From positions 300,023 to 364,022 of the forward strand of contig JAJAPY010000002.1 of NCBI GenBank assembly GCA_020523885.1: DNA of 64,000 bases, given 5' to 3'. The translations under genes and the position numbers were made by a program. Position 1 is the stretch's first letter. The number at the start of each line of letters is the position of its first letter. The notes below the pieces were generated by a model that saw only the letters and a program-made list of their open reading frames with translations, ran no database searches and had not been told where the DNA came from. Below are positions 1 through 8,513 of this stretch, one piece after another. This DNA comes from Candidatus Liberimonas magnetica (GTDB lineage Bacteria; Elusimicrobiota; Endomicrobiia; Endomicrobiales; JAFGIL01).

Positions 1-2
1 GC

Positions 3-362
3 AGTGCAGTCGGGTTCAAGGTATTTGATAACAACAGCCGCATTTATGAGAACATAGTTTATACCGAGCTATTGAGAAATAATAAGGAAGTGTATTATTG
101 GAAATCAAAAGCAGGAAAAGAGGTTGATTTTTTAGTTCGGGAGGGGACGAATATCTCTTCTGCCATACAGGTATCATTTTCTGTAAAGGATAAAAAAACA
201 AGAGAAAGAGAGTTGTCCGCTATGTCTGAGTGTATAGACACGCTTAAGCCAAAATCTATTTATCTTATTACTGAAAATGAAGAAGGTGAAGAAAAAGTAA
301 AAAACAGCAAGATAAAGATCGTTCCGCTTTGGCAATGGCTTGCAAGTAAAGGGATTGATTAA
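3..362 (+). CDS. AAA+ ATPase with DUF4143 domain, C-terminal part
   Basis: Only the last ~119 codons are in the window; the reading frame is open from base 3 and the start lies upstream. The visible part carries the usual end of the DUF4143 domain found behind an AAA+ ATPase: an 'IYENIVYTELLRN' helix followed by 'EVYYWKSKAGKEVDFLV', a restriction-endonuclease-like core motif with K, E and D. Family members are ~370-450 residue cytoplasmic ATPases of poorly defined role, often mobile and linked with toxin-antitoxin or defence genes. The following gene (ParB-like, broken) is 193 bases away. The family call rests on these short motifs; the ATP-binding half is not visible. Confidence 0.75.
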   Translation, partial: SAVGFKVFDNNSRIYENIVYTELLRNNKEVYYWKSKAGKEVDFLVREGTNISSAIQVSFSVKDKKTRERELSAMSECIDTLKPKSIYLITENEEGEEKVKNSKIKIVPLWQWLASKGID

Positions 363-555
363 TCATAGGGGGATTATGGTTGATTTCACAACTTGTTAAC
401 AGTAAAAGAAGTTAAGCACATGTTTCTTAATTTAACACGCCTGATTTGAAATGCTTAATTGTGTAATATTAAAGTGCAACTTGACATTTGCACAGTTATA
501 TAAGAGAAGATTTTGACTGTTCCTATGAATCATCAGAATTAGATGGAGGGTTTGG
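363..555. other. Intergenic region between the ATPase and the ParB-like gene
   Basis: No gene is seen on either strand. A TTGACA at 481-486 has no well-spaced -10 box, so no promoter is called. A good ribosome binding site (GGAGGG, 545-550) precedes the ATG at 556. Confidence 0.4.
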
Positions 556-1681
556 ATGCCTGAGGAAATTCGGTTGGTGGATGTGGGGCTTATAGACTTG
601 CCTAAGCATGTAAGGCAGCATGACAGCGGGAAAGTGGATGAGCTGGCACAGGACATGAAAGAGATAGGGCAGCTTCAGGATATCGTTGTTGCTAAAAAGG
701 GTGAGGGCAGGTATGAGCTTATAGCCGGGCAGGGCAGGCTGTTGGCAGCAAAACGGCTTAACTGGGCGCAGATAAGGTGCCTTGCGGGACGGCCTTTCAG
801 AGTATGACAAGGCCCGTATTACCATTTCAGAGAACGATGAACGGGAGGACTTGCTGCCGGTTGACAGGGGGCTATCATATAAATGGGCCATGGAAGCAGG
901 GGGTAAAACACAGGAAGCTCTGGCTGCGGACTTGAAGAAGACACATGCACATGTAAGCCAATATGTCGCTGCTGTTGAGCTATCCTGGCCTGTCCGTGAA
1001 ATTGTAAATCGATTTACAATTGGCATTGCCCATATTAACCAGATATCGCGCCTGCCTAATCAGGAAGCACAAATCGCTATGGCTGAAAGGGTGCATAAAG
1101 AAGAGCTTTCAGTAAAACAGCTTGAAAGTTTGGTGAATAAGGCATTATCAACAACAGGGGACATTGGGCAGGGGACGGGGGACAGCGGGGGCGATGCCAA
1201 GCCTCAAAACAAGAAAATGTATATAAAACCAACGAAAAGCGGATTTTGTGCTACACTGAAATTTGACAGAAAACGTGATGATGCCGAGCAGGCTATAGCC
1301 TTTACCAATGACCTTATAAAACAGATAAAGGAACAGGTTGAACTGGCGAAGAAAGAAGAAAAAGATAAAGGTAAAGATAAAGTAAGAGATGCCAACGAAC
1401 GGGCTGTCCAACAAGCCAGGGAGCTTCAACGCAGTTTTGATGAGCTTAAAAGGATGAATAATCCGCAAAACAGTAATACAGAAGCCGTGCCTGCAAAGCC
1501 ATCTGATGAAGTGTCGGGTAATCCGTTTGCCATGTTTGGAGATGCTCAGGCAAACGATATCATTAATAACATGCAGCAGGCATTGTCTATGCCGGGTATA
1601 AGCGAGGCTGATGCCGCAAGGCTTAAAGAAGGAATACAAAAAATGCAGGAGATGCTGAAAGTAACCCGAAAAAGCAGGTAG
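556..1681 (+). pseudogene. ParB/Spo0J-family partition protein, frameshifted
   Basis: Two adjoining frames encode one ParB-like protein. The first (556-807) has the N-terminal ParB/Srx domain: 'HVRQ', 'GQLQDIVV' and 'ELIAGQGRLLAAKRL', a variant of the GERRxRAA nucleotide-binding box. The second (readable from TTG 782 to 1681) has 'VRDGLSEYDKARITISEN', then an HTH around 'KTHAHVSQYVAAVEL' and a long polar C-terminal tail. The frame changes near 779-783; a loss of two bases (CTTGTGCGG to CTTGCGG) would restore the family-typical 'CLVRDGL'. The chromosomal ParB usually sits beside parA near the origin; here no ParA is seen, so this is more likely a mobile or secondary ParB-like regulator. A sequencing or assembly error is an alternative to true decay. 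Confidence 0.75.
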
Positions 1682-1692
1682 GTAGAGTGTAG

Positions 1693-1734
1693 GAACTATG
1701 AACTCCGAACACCGAACTACATGCTCCGAACTTA
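1693..1734 (+). repeat. Heptamer tandem array, GAACTNN type
   Basis: Six consecutive 7-base units fit GAACTNN (units 3 and 5 diverge), filling the gap between the ParB-like gene and the flippase gene. A related copy with an inverted arm lies at 3301-3358. Confidence 0.75.
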
Positions 1735-1740
1735 AATAAT

Positions 1741-3300
1741 ATGACCATAAAACTTAAAGTAGCTAAAGCAACTTTCATATTGATCTGCGCAAGCATAGCC
1801 GGGCACAGCCTTGGATTTTTCAAGGAAATCATGATTGCGAACTATTTCGGGGTTTCAAGGCTGATAGACTCCTATTACGTCGCCCTGACTATCCCAAACA
1901 TCATAAACAACATACTTCTTGCGCCATTTGCGGTTATATTCATCCCGATTTTTATTAAATACAGGATTAAAAATAAAATAGAGGCTGATGAAATCGCCAG
2001 TGTTTTTATAAACTACCTGATGGTATTTCTTTTGCTGTTCACGGTGATCCTGTTCTATTTCGCACCGCATATAATCAAACTGTTTTTTGGCTCACTGGAA
2101 CCTGAAAGGTCGTTTCTTGCGATTAAGATACTGCGTGTTTTATGCATAATGGTTATTTTTACAGGGGTAACAAAGGTTGCCACAGGCATACTTAATGCGC
2201 TTGAATCATTTGCCTTACCGGCTTTTTCCCAGATGCTTATAACGCTAAGCACTATAACCTTTATAGTATTTTTCTATAATCGCTTTGGGATATTTGTTCT
2301 GCCTCTCGGCCTGGCTACAGGCCTTGCACTATGGTCATTTGCCTTAATAGCGCAATTAAAATATAAGGGCTACAACCACAGCTTTAAATTTAACACGCAA
2401 AGCCCTGCAATAAAAGAGATGCTTAATTTTTCTGCGCTTTTTGTTGTGCTCTCAGTTTTGTCGCAGGTGGGTGTGCTTATAAACAGGATTATAGCATCCT
2501 ACCTTCCGTCCGGAAGCATAGCAGCCATAGAATACGCAAACAAGATCATGCAGGTCCCGTTGATAATCTTTTCAGGTTCGATTTCCACAGCCGTTTACCC
2601 GTTTTTTTCTCTGCAGATAGCTGAAGACAAAATAGAAGCTTTAAAAGACACCTTTGCGTCAAGCATAAAAACTTCCGCGCTCATCTTTATCCCGATGGCT
2701 ATAGTCATAATCATATTTTCAAAGGGCATAATCCAGGTAGTTTTTGAAAGGGGCGCATTCGATGCAGCCGCAACTGTTCTTACTTCAAAGATACTCATAT
2801 TATTTGCGTTTCAGCTTTTTGCTTATTATATCGTGGCGATAATGATGAAGCTCTTTTTTGCCTTGCAGGACTTTAAAAGCATCCTTTATGTGAATTTGAT
2901 AAATATCCCTGTCTTGATAGCTTTAAACCTTCTTTTTATAAGGATAATTAACCCGCCTGCGGCCGGGATAGCTCTTGCTACGTCTGTAGGGTTTTTCATA
3001 AACAGCATAATTTGTTTTATTTTCTTAAAAAAACGTCTGGTAAACGTTCACGGAGCCTCGATTTTTATGGCACTTTTAAAAATAGGCGCTATATCTGTAA
3101 TATCGGGAATTTTAATGCATTTGATCTACAATTGGCTAGGAAGCAAAATGGTTTTAACTTTGATAAACAGGCTCATCGCCATGGGCTCGGCTTTTTTGGC
3201 CGGATCAGTGTTTTTTATTGTTGCAGCATTTGCCATTAAACTTGAAGAGATGAGAAAAATATACAATCTTGGTATGAATAAATTAAAAGGGGAAATATAA
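1741..3300 (+). CDS. murJ: MurJ/MviN-family lipid-linked oligosaccharide flippase
   Basis: A 519-residue polytopic membrane protein with about 14 hydrophobic segments, of MOP-superfamily size and layout. The start 'KATFILICASIAGHSLGFFKEIMIANYFGVS' region and 'IPNIINNILLAPFAVIFIPIF' match the MurJ signature in which transmembrane helix 1 and 2 line the cavity (Arg in the classical family is replaced here by K in FFKE). MurJ flips lipid II across the inner membrane; copies inside polysaccharide loci may flip another undecaprenyl-linked glycan. Given the surrounding glycosyltransferases, the second role is the better guess, but a second, housekeeping murJ elsewhere in the genome would be needed to support it. 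No obvious Shine-Dalgarno precedes the ATG. Confidence 0.85.
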   Translation: MTIKLKVAKATFILICASIAGHSLGFFKEIMIANYFGVSRLIDSYYVALTIPNIINNILLAPFAVIFIPIFIKYRIKNKIEADEIASVFINYLMVFLLLFTVILFYFAPHIIKLFFGSLEPERSFLAIKILRVLCIMVIFTGVTKVATGILNALESFALPAFSQMLITLSTITFIVFFYNRFGIFVLPLGLATGLALWSFALIAQLKYKGYNHSFKFNTQSPAIKEMLNFSALFVVLSVLSQVGVLINRIIASYLPSGSIAAIEYANKIMQVPLIIFSGSISTAVYPFFSLQIAEDKIEALKDTFASSIKTSALIFIPMAIVIIIFSKGIIQVVFERGAFDAAATVLTSKILILFAFQLFAYYIVAIMMKLFFALQDFKSILYVNLINIPVLIALNLLFIRIINPPAAGIALATSVGFFINSIICFIFLKKRLVNVHGASIFMALLKIGAISVISGILMHLIYNWLGSKMVLTLINRLIAMGSAFLAGSVFFIVAAFAIKLEEMRKIYNLGMNKLKGEI

Positions 3301-3358
3301 TTCAGAGTTATTAGTTTTTAGTAAAAAGTAAATACTCCGAACTATGAACTCTGAACTT
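3301..3358 (+). repeat. Heptamer hairpin, GTTNNTA / GAACTNN type
   Basis: Begins on the base after the flippase stop codon. The left part reads as GTTNNTA-like heptamers, the right part as GAACTNN heptamers. A perfect 9-base inverted repeat pairs TTCAGAGTT (3301-3309) with AACTCTGAA (3347-3355). Confidence 0.7.
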
Positions 3359-3377
3359 TATTTACTGGAGTTTTGAT

Positions 3378-5282
3378 ATGTGCGGTATAGCAGGGATCTA
3401 TAATTTGAATGATAAACCTGTAAGGGAAACCGTGCTTAGGTCCATGACGGACATCCTTGAGCACCGCGGGCCGGATGATTCCGGCACCTACATTAACTAC
3501 AATATAGGCCTTGGTATGCGCAGGCTTTCCATTATAGACCTTAAAACAGGCCACCAGCCTATACACAATGAAGACAATTCCTTATGGATAGTTTTTAACG
3601 GCGAGATATATAATTATCTTGACCTGCACAAAGACCTGGAGAAAAAGCATAATTTTTCAACGAAAAGCGACACCGAGGTAATACTTCACCTGTATGAAGA
3701 TTTCGGGCCTGATTGCCTGAAGTACTTGAGAGGGATGTTTGCTTTTGCCATCTGGGACGACAAAAAGAAAGAGCTCTTTATAGCACGAGACAGGATAGGT
3801 AAAAAACCGCTTTACTATTCAACTATTGCCGGCAGTTTCTGTTTTGCTTCGGAAATGAAGTCATTCCTTATGATCCCTGAATTCAAGAAGGATATTAATT
3901 ACAAAGCTATACATTATTATCTAAATTACCAGTATATACCCGGGCCTATGACCATCTGGAATAATGTTTACAGGCTTGACCCGGCAAGCTACATGGTCGT
4001 TAACAGTGAAGGGAAAAAAGCCGTAGAAAAATACTGGCAGGTTGATTTGCGGGAAAAGACAAAGTTATCCTTTGACGAATCCAAGGAAAAGCTTAAGGAA
4101 ATACTGACCGAATCCGTAAAAATGAGGATGATCTCCGATGTACCTTTGGGAGTTTTTCTTTCAGGAGGCCACGATTCATCGATAATAGTGGGCTTGATGA
4201 GCCGGCTGTCGAATAAACAGGTCAAGACCTTTACCATAGGTTTTGAAGAAAAAGATTTTTCCGAAGCAGAGTATGCCAGGATAGTGGCAAAACATTTCAA
4301 TACGGAACACCATGAATTTATAGTTAAACCCGATTATCTCGATATACTCCATAAAATAGTGTGGCATTACGACCAGCCGTATGCCGACCCGTCGGCCCTG
4401 CCGAGCTATTATGTCGCAAAATTGACAAGGCAGCGCGTAAAAGTAGCGTTGAACGGCGACGGCGGGGACGAAAATTTTGCAGGTTATCTTCGTTATAAGG
4501 CTTTGAAAGTGTCTCAATATATATCACCGCTGTTTAAAATCCTGCCAAAGGATATGGTTGACCTGGTGCTATCAAAGATACCTCCTAATGAAAGCATTGA
4601 TGCAAAAGGTTTGAACCGTTACATACACAGGTTCATTAAACCGCTGCGGGAGCCTGCTAAAACAAGAAATGTCGTATGGCATTCATATTTCACGAACGAA
4701 CAGAAAGATTACATTTATTCCGACTGGATGAAAAGTATTAATTCCGAGAACTCTTATCTATACCTTGAAAACAGGTTCGAAGAAGCCGGGACCAAAGACA
4801 TAATAGATTCCAGCCTCTACGCGGACCTGAACGAATATCTTCCTGAAAACCTGCTTATCAAGATGGATATCGCTAGCATGGCAAATTCTCTTGAAGCCAG
4901 GTCACCGTTCCTTGATCATAAATGCATTGAATTTGCCGCAACTCTGCCTTCAAGCTGGAAGCTCAGGTGTTTTAACAGTAAATATATACTAAAAGAAACA
5001 TTTAAGGATTTTTTGCCGGAAGTGATACTTAAAAGAGGAAAGCAGGGTTTCGGCACACCTTTGGGTAAATGGTTCAGGAATGAACTCAAAGATTACCTGC
5101 TACAGACCATATTGAGCGAAAAAGCGATAAAACGCGGGTATTTCAATGAAACTAATCTAAGAAAATTTGTTAAGGAGCATATTGAGGGGCGTGCAGACTA
5201 CGGCTATTGCCTCTGGGCCCTTCTGATGCTCGAACTGTGGCATATTGTTTTTATTGATTATCCCGGGACAAAACCTTCATAA
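3378..5282 (+). CDS. asnB: Asparagine synthetase (glutamine-hydrolysing), AsnB family
   Basis: 634 residues, normal AsnB length. It starts MCGIAGIYN, so after Met removal Cys2 is the N-terminal nucleophile of a class II glutamine amidotransferase domain (about residues 2-190, with 'HRGPDDSG' and 'RRLSIID'). The C-terminal synthetase domain has the ATP-pyrophosphatase loop SGGHDSS at 262-268. The standard reaction is aspartate + ATP + glutamine to asparagine. In O-antigen and exopolysaccharide clusters AsnB-like proteins (for example WbpS) amidate uronic acids; the uronate genes in this locus (WbpA/B/D types) make that a real alternative. The gene sits between the flippase and a GT2/GT-C pair. 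Confidence 0.9.
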   Translation: MCGIAGIYNLNDKPVRETVLRSMTDILEHRGPDDSGTYINYNIGLGMRRLSIIDLKTGHQPIHNEDNSLWIVFNGEIYNYLDLHKDLEKKHNFSTKSDTEVILHLYEDFGPDCLKYLRGMFAFAIWDDKKKELFIARDRIGKKPLYYSTIAGSFCFASEMKSFLMIPEFKKDINYKAIHYYLNYQYIPGPMTIWNNVYRLDPASYMVVNSEGKKAVEKYWQVDLREKTKLSFDESKEKLKEILTESVKMRMISDVPLGVFLSGGHDSSIIVGLMSRLSNKQVKTFTIGFEEKDFSEAEYARIVAKHFNTEHHEFIVKPDYLDILHKIVWHYDQPYADPSALPSYYVAKLTRQRVKVALNGDGGDENFAGYLRYKALKVSQYISPLFKILPKDMVDLVLSKIPPNESIDAKGLNRYIHRFIKPLREPAKTRNVVWHSYFTNEQKDYIYSDWMKSINSENSYLYLENRFEEAGTKDIIDSSLYADLNEYLPENLLIKMDIASMANSLEARSPFLDHKCIEFAATLPSSWKLRCFNSKYILKETFKDFLPEVILKRGKQGFGTPLGKWFRNELKDYLLQTILSEKAIKRGYFNETNLRKFVKEHIEGRADYGYCLWALLMLELWHIVFIDYPGTKPS

Positions 5283-5322
5283 AGTATTTTACTTTAGGTA
5301 AAAGCATTTTTTTGGAGAAATA

Positions 5323-6021
5323 ATGAAATTATCAGTAATCATTCCGTGCTATAATGAAAAAGATACGATATTAAAGATGCTCGATAAAATAAACGGCCTG
5401 TCTTTACCTGTTGAAAAAGAGGTCCTGGTCGTAGATGACGGGTCAAAAGACGGCACTGCAGAACTTTTAAAGGATTACCTCAAGACAGCGGTAAAGAATG
5501 AAAAAGTGATCTTTCACAGCAAGAACGCCGGAAAAGGAAGAGCAATAAGGACAGCAGCGGAGACAGCAGGCGGGGATTATTTAATAATCCAGGATGCAGA
5601 CTTCGAGCTTGATCCTGACGATTATACAAGCCTTCTTAAACCTGTTCTGGAAGGCAGGGCAAAAGTGGTTTTTGGCTCAAGAAAATTAAAAGGGTTTTCA
5701 AAGATCGGTTTCTTAAGCAGGCTTGCCAATTACATTTTCACGAAGCTTACGAACTTTTTATATGGTTCCAGCCTTACCGACCAGGCCTGCGGGTATAAAC
5801 TTGTCCCTGTTCCTTTATTCAGGGAATTAGGGCTTAAATGTACAGGTTTTGAATTCTGTGCAGAGTTAACAGCAAAGATACTCCAGAGAAAATACGATAT
5901 CTGTGAGGTCCCTGTCGAATACTATCCGCGTACCTATTCCCAGGGAAAGAAGATCAAATGGAAAGACGGATTCGTTATTATCTGGACTTTATTAAAATAC
6001 AAGATCGGTCATTTCCTGTAA
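5323..6021 (+). CDS. GT2 glycosyltransferase, dolichyl/polyprenyl-phosphate-sugar synthase type
   Basis: 232 residues with a soluble GT-A fold: 'SVIIPCYNEKDTI' at the start, 'VVDDGSKDGT' (Asp38-Asp39) and 'QDADFELD' (Asp91, Asp93) for nucleotide-sugar and metal binding, then 'AELTAKILQRKY' and 'SQGKKIKWKDG', typical of DPM1-like enzymes. These transfer a sugar from a nucleotide donor to polyprenyl phosphate on the cytoplasmic face. The following gene is a GT-C integral membrane transferase, the class that uses such lipid-linked donors, so the two probably work as a pair. Start ATG 5323 follows GGAG (5312-5315). It is ~45% alike by eye to the product of 7812-8492. Confidence 0.85.
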   Translation: MKLSVIIPCYNEKDTILKMLDKINGLSLPVEKEVLVVDDGSKDGTAELLKDYLKTAVKNEKVIFHSKNAGKGRAIRTAAETAGGDYLIIQDADFELDPDDYTSLLKPVLEGRAKVVFGSRKLKGFSKIGFLSRLANYIFTKLTNFLYGSSLTDQACGYKLVPVPLFRELGLKCTGFEFCAELTAKILQRKYDICEVPVEYYPRTYSQGKKIKWKDGFVIIWTLLKYKIGHFL

Positions 6022-6050
6022 AAACTTAAAAGTAAATGTAATATTTTAAA

Positions 6051-7808
6051 ATGAGCCCAACCATGAGCAAAAAACATTATGCCGCACTTTTTACGATACT
6101 TGTGCTTTCGCTTGTTTTGAATTTGACAGGGATAAAGTGGGGTATCCCTTCTAACAAAAACATAGATCTGATAATGGAAACACAGGGCAGGACGGGTGAT
6201 TTCTACAGGCTCATGAAATCTACCAGAGACGAAGTTTATAAATATTCCGAAGGAAGCCCGATAGGCCGTTATAAAGAAGCAGGCATGAATTACAGTTCTC
6301 CCTTGTACAGGAGCCTGAATGTCCCGCATGATAAAAACCTGCTCATCCCCCAGGCGGATAACTTTAAAGCGAATATCATGAGGCCTTTCTTCCTGCGCTC
6401 CTTCTCCGGTGATGAGCAGATGACAATAGCTGCGCTCGGCACTATGCATCCTAAGTCCCTTGATTTTAATCCGAGGTTATTCCAGTACGGCGGGGTGTAC
6501 ATTTACGGCATGGGCGCATCTTTAGCTCTTGCGCATATAGCCCGTTTAGTAACCATAAATCCTGACATTACGTTTTATTTTAAGAACCCGGATGAAATGG
6601 GAAAGATATTCGCCTTCTCTAGGTCTTTAAATGCATTGTTCGTTTTATTGACCGTGATAGTGCTATTCCTTATTTCAATAAAATATTATAATTTAAACGT
6701 AGCAATATCTGCGGCGCTGTTGTATATCTTAAACCCATCCGTGATATTTCAGGCGCATATATTGAAGCCGTATATTCTTGCCGCTTTGTTCTCAAGTTTA
6801 ACAATTTACTATTCATTATGCATATTGAATGACAACTCAAAGCCTGTATATTACTGGCTCTCAGGCTTATTTACAGGCCTGACAATAGGGACCCTTGTCC
6901 CGTACGGGATTATAATCGCAGCGCCTATATTTGCACATTTCCTGAGCGCAAGAAAATTTAACAGGAATTTGATCATTTTAATCATATTTCCTTTTATAGT
7001 CTTACTGCTTACGAACCCATATTGGGTACTGAAATTTAAAGATGTATGCTGGGAATTACTGTCGACAAGGAACGTCTATTCAAAAAAAATATTTACAATT
7101 GGTTTTCTTGAGCTCTTAATACACAGGCTTCCCTGGGGTTTTTCTTACAGCATCTATATTGCAGGTCTAGCCGGAATGGTGTATGCAGCCTTCTCAAAGA
7201 AAAAAGAAAATGTGCTGTTGTTAATGACTGCTTTAACGGCACTCATAGTATTTTTGTATCTTGTGCAAAATCAAGGTGTAGCTATGCACAACTCAAGGTT
7301 TTTTCTGCAGTTTGCCCTGGTTTCGGCTCTTTTAGGCGCTATTTTTATAGATTACTTATCCAGGGTAAAATATTTAAAGTTTTTCTCTCATGTTATATTA
7401 ACGGCAGTGATACTGTTCTCATTGCCTTATTCGATGCTTTACCTGAAGAATTTTTATTTAGATACGACTTCAAAATGTACCAGAGCCCAAGCCGGCAGCT
7501 GGATAAAAGACAATATACCGGCCGGTTCTATAATAGGGTTACATGACCTGCCCCAGCCTGCTTTCACTCCGTTTTTCAAGTTCAACGATTATAAGCTGTT
7601 ACTGATAAACAACATCAATGATAAAGAGGTTCTGATGGATTATTTTGTGGCAAAAAACCCGAGAGAGGTCCTGGATAACGAATACTTCAGGAATAACTAC
7701 GAACTGGTGAAAAGTTTTGAAACTGCAGATAACATATTCGGTTTTAAAGTTACAATAATACAGTCAAGCGTTAACTCAACTTTCGGCATTTATAAAAGGA
7801 TAAGGTAA
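6051..7808 (+). CDS. GT-C / GT39-like membrane glycosyltransferase
   Basis: 585 residues with an N-terminal transmembrane helix, a long polar loop (~30-150) containing an acidic 'SGDEQMTIAAL' motif as in PMT/ArnT-type enzymes, then about ten hydrophobic segments and a ~100-residue periplasmic C-terminal part. Such proteins take sugar from polyprenyl-phosphate-sugar in the periplasm and pass it to a lipid, glycan or protein. The first loop is longer than usual. The partner GT2 gene ends 29 bases upstream and another GT2 gene starts 3 bases downstream. An internal ATG at 6063 is an equally likely start. The acceptor cannot be told from sequence. Confidence 0.7.
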   Translation: MSPTMSKKHYAALFTILVLSLVLNLTGIKWGIPSNKNIDLIMETQGRTGDFYRLMKSTRDEVYKYSEGSPIGRYKEAGMNYSSPLYRSLNVPHDKNLLIPQADNFKANIMRPFFLRSFSGDEQMTIAALGTMHPKSLDFNPRLFQYGGVYIYGMGASLALAHIARLVTINPDITFYFKNPDEMGKIFAFSRSLNALFVLLTVIVLFLISIKYYNLNVAISAALLYILNPSVIFQAHILKPYILAALFSSLTIYYSLCILNDNSKPVYYWLSGLFTGLTIGTLVPYGIIIAAPIFAHFLSARKFNRNLIILIIFPFIVLLLTNPYWVLKFKDVCWELLSTRNVYSKKIFTIGFLELLIHRLPWGFSYSIYIAGLAGMVYAAFSKKKENVLLLMTALTALIVFLYLVQNQGVAMHNSRFFLQFALVSALLGAIFIDYLSRVKYLKFFSHVILTAVILFSLPYSMLYLKNFYLDTTSKCTRAQAGSWIKDNIPAGSIIGLHDLPQPAFTPFFKFNDYKLLLINNINDKEVLMDYFVAKNPREVLDNEYFRNNYELVKSFETADNIFGFKVTIIQSSVNSTFGIYKRIR

Positions 7809-7811
7809 ATA

Positions 7812-8492
7812 ATGGGAATTTCTGTATTGATGCCGGTTTATAACGAGGAAAACTATATTGAAGAAATAGTAAAAAGGGTCACAGCCCAGAGCAATATAGA
7901 CGAGGTAGTCATTGTCAATGACGGATCTACGGACTCTACAAGAGATAAATTAGGAAGGCTTTCAAACAGCAAAATACGCGTAATAAACCTTGAAAAGAAC
8001 GGGGGTAAAGGCCTTGCTGTAAGAGAAGGTTTAAAATATGTTAAAGGTGATATTCTGATAATTCAGGATGCAGACCTTGAATACAACCCGGGCGAGTATC
8101 CCGCGCTGCTGGAGCCTTTTAAAGACCCTCGAGTCGAAGTCGTTTACGGGTCACGGGTCAGAAAGCAAATAGGGGAATATTCCTATATAACCTTTTTTTT
8201 CGGCGGTCTGCTTTTGACTGCTATAACCGATATTCTATATCTTACTTTTTTAACCGATGAGCCTACAGGCTATAAAGTCTTTAAGACAGAGGTTTTAAGA
8301 AACCTGAGCCTTGAAAGCAAAGGGTTTGAGTTTTGTCCGGAAGTAACAGCAAAGCTGCTGCGCAAAGGCATCAAAATAGTCGAAGTGCCGGTATCGTACA
8401 GCCCGCGCAATTTTTCTCAAGGCAAGAAAATAAGGCCTAAAGACGGGTTTATAGCTATCTGGACGCTTTTAAAGTACCGTTTTATCAAATAG
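7812..8492 (+). CDS. GT2 glycosyltransferase, polyprenyl-phosphate-sugar synthase type
   Basis: 226 residues, with 'VLMPVYNEENYI', 'VNDGSTDST' (Asp37) and 'QDADLEYNPGEY', then 'SKGFEFCPEVTAKLLRKG' and 'SPRNFSQGKKIRPKDG', the same order of motifs as in the 5323-6021 product. One hydrophobic stretch around 125-150 may touch the membrane. The predicted reaction is transfer of a hexose or similar sugar to undecaprenyl phosphate. It is followed 21 bases later by another GT-C gene, so the GT2/GT-C cassette is repeated here. Which sugar is used is not visible. Confidence 0.85.
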   Translation: MGISVLMPVYNEENYIEEIVKRVTAQSNIDEVVIVNDGSTDSTRDKLGRLSNSKIRVINLEKNGGKGLAVREGLKYVKGDILIIQDADLEYNPGEYPALLEPFKDPRVEVVYGSRVRKQIGEYSYITFFFGGLLLTAITDILYLTFLTDEPTGYKVFKTEVLRNLSLESKGFEFCPEVTAKLLRKGIKIVEVPVSYSPRNFSQGKKIRPKDGFIAIWTLLKYRFIK

Positions 8493-8513
8493 CATAATCA
8501 GCAAAAAAGCACC

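Noticed and set aside
481-504. TTGACA followed by TATATAAG upstream of the ParB-like gene
   Set aside because: The possible -10 boxes leave a spacer of only 10-12 bases, too short for a sigma-70 promoter.
523-1639. Long minus-strand open frames opposite the ParB-like gene
   Set aside because: They are shadows of the coding frame and show no family motifs.
556-1681. Programmed frameshift in the ParB-like gene
   Set aside because: No slippery sequence or nearby stop typical of recoding is seen; the frame-A stop lies 25 bases past the change.
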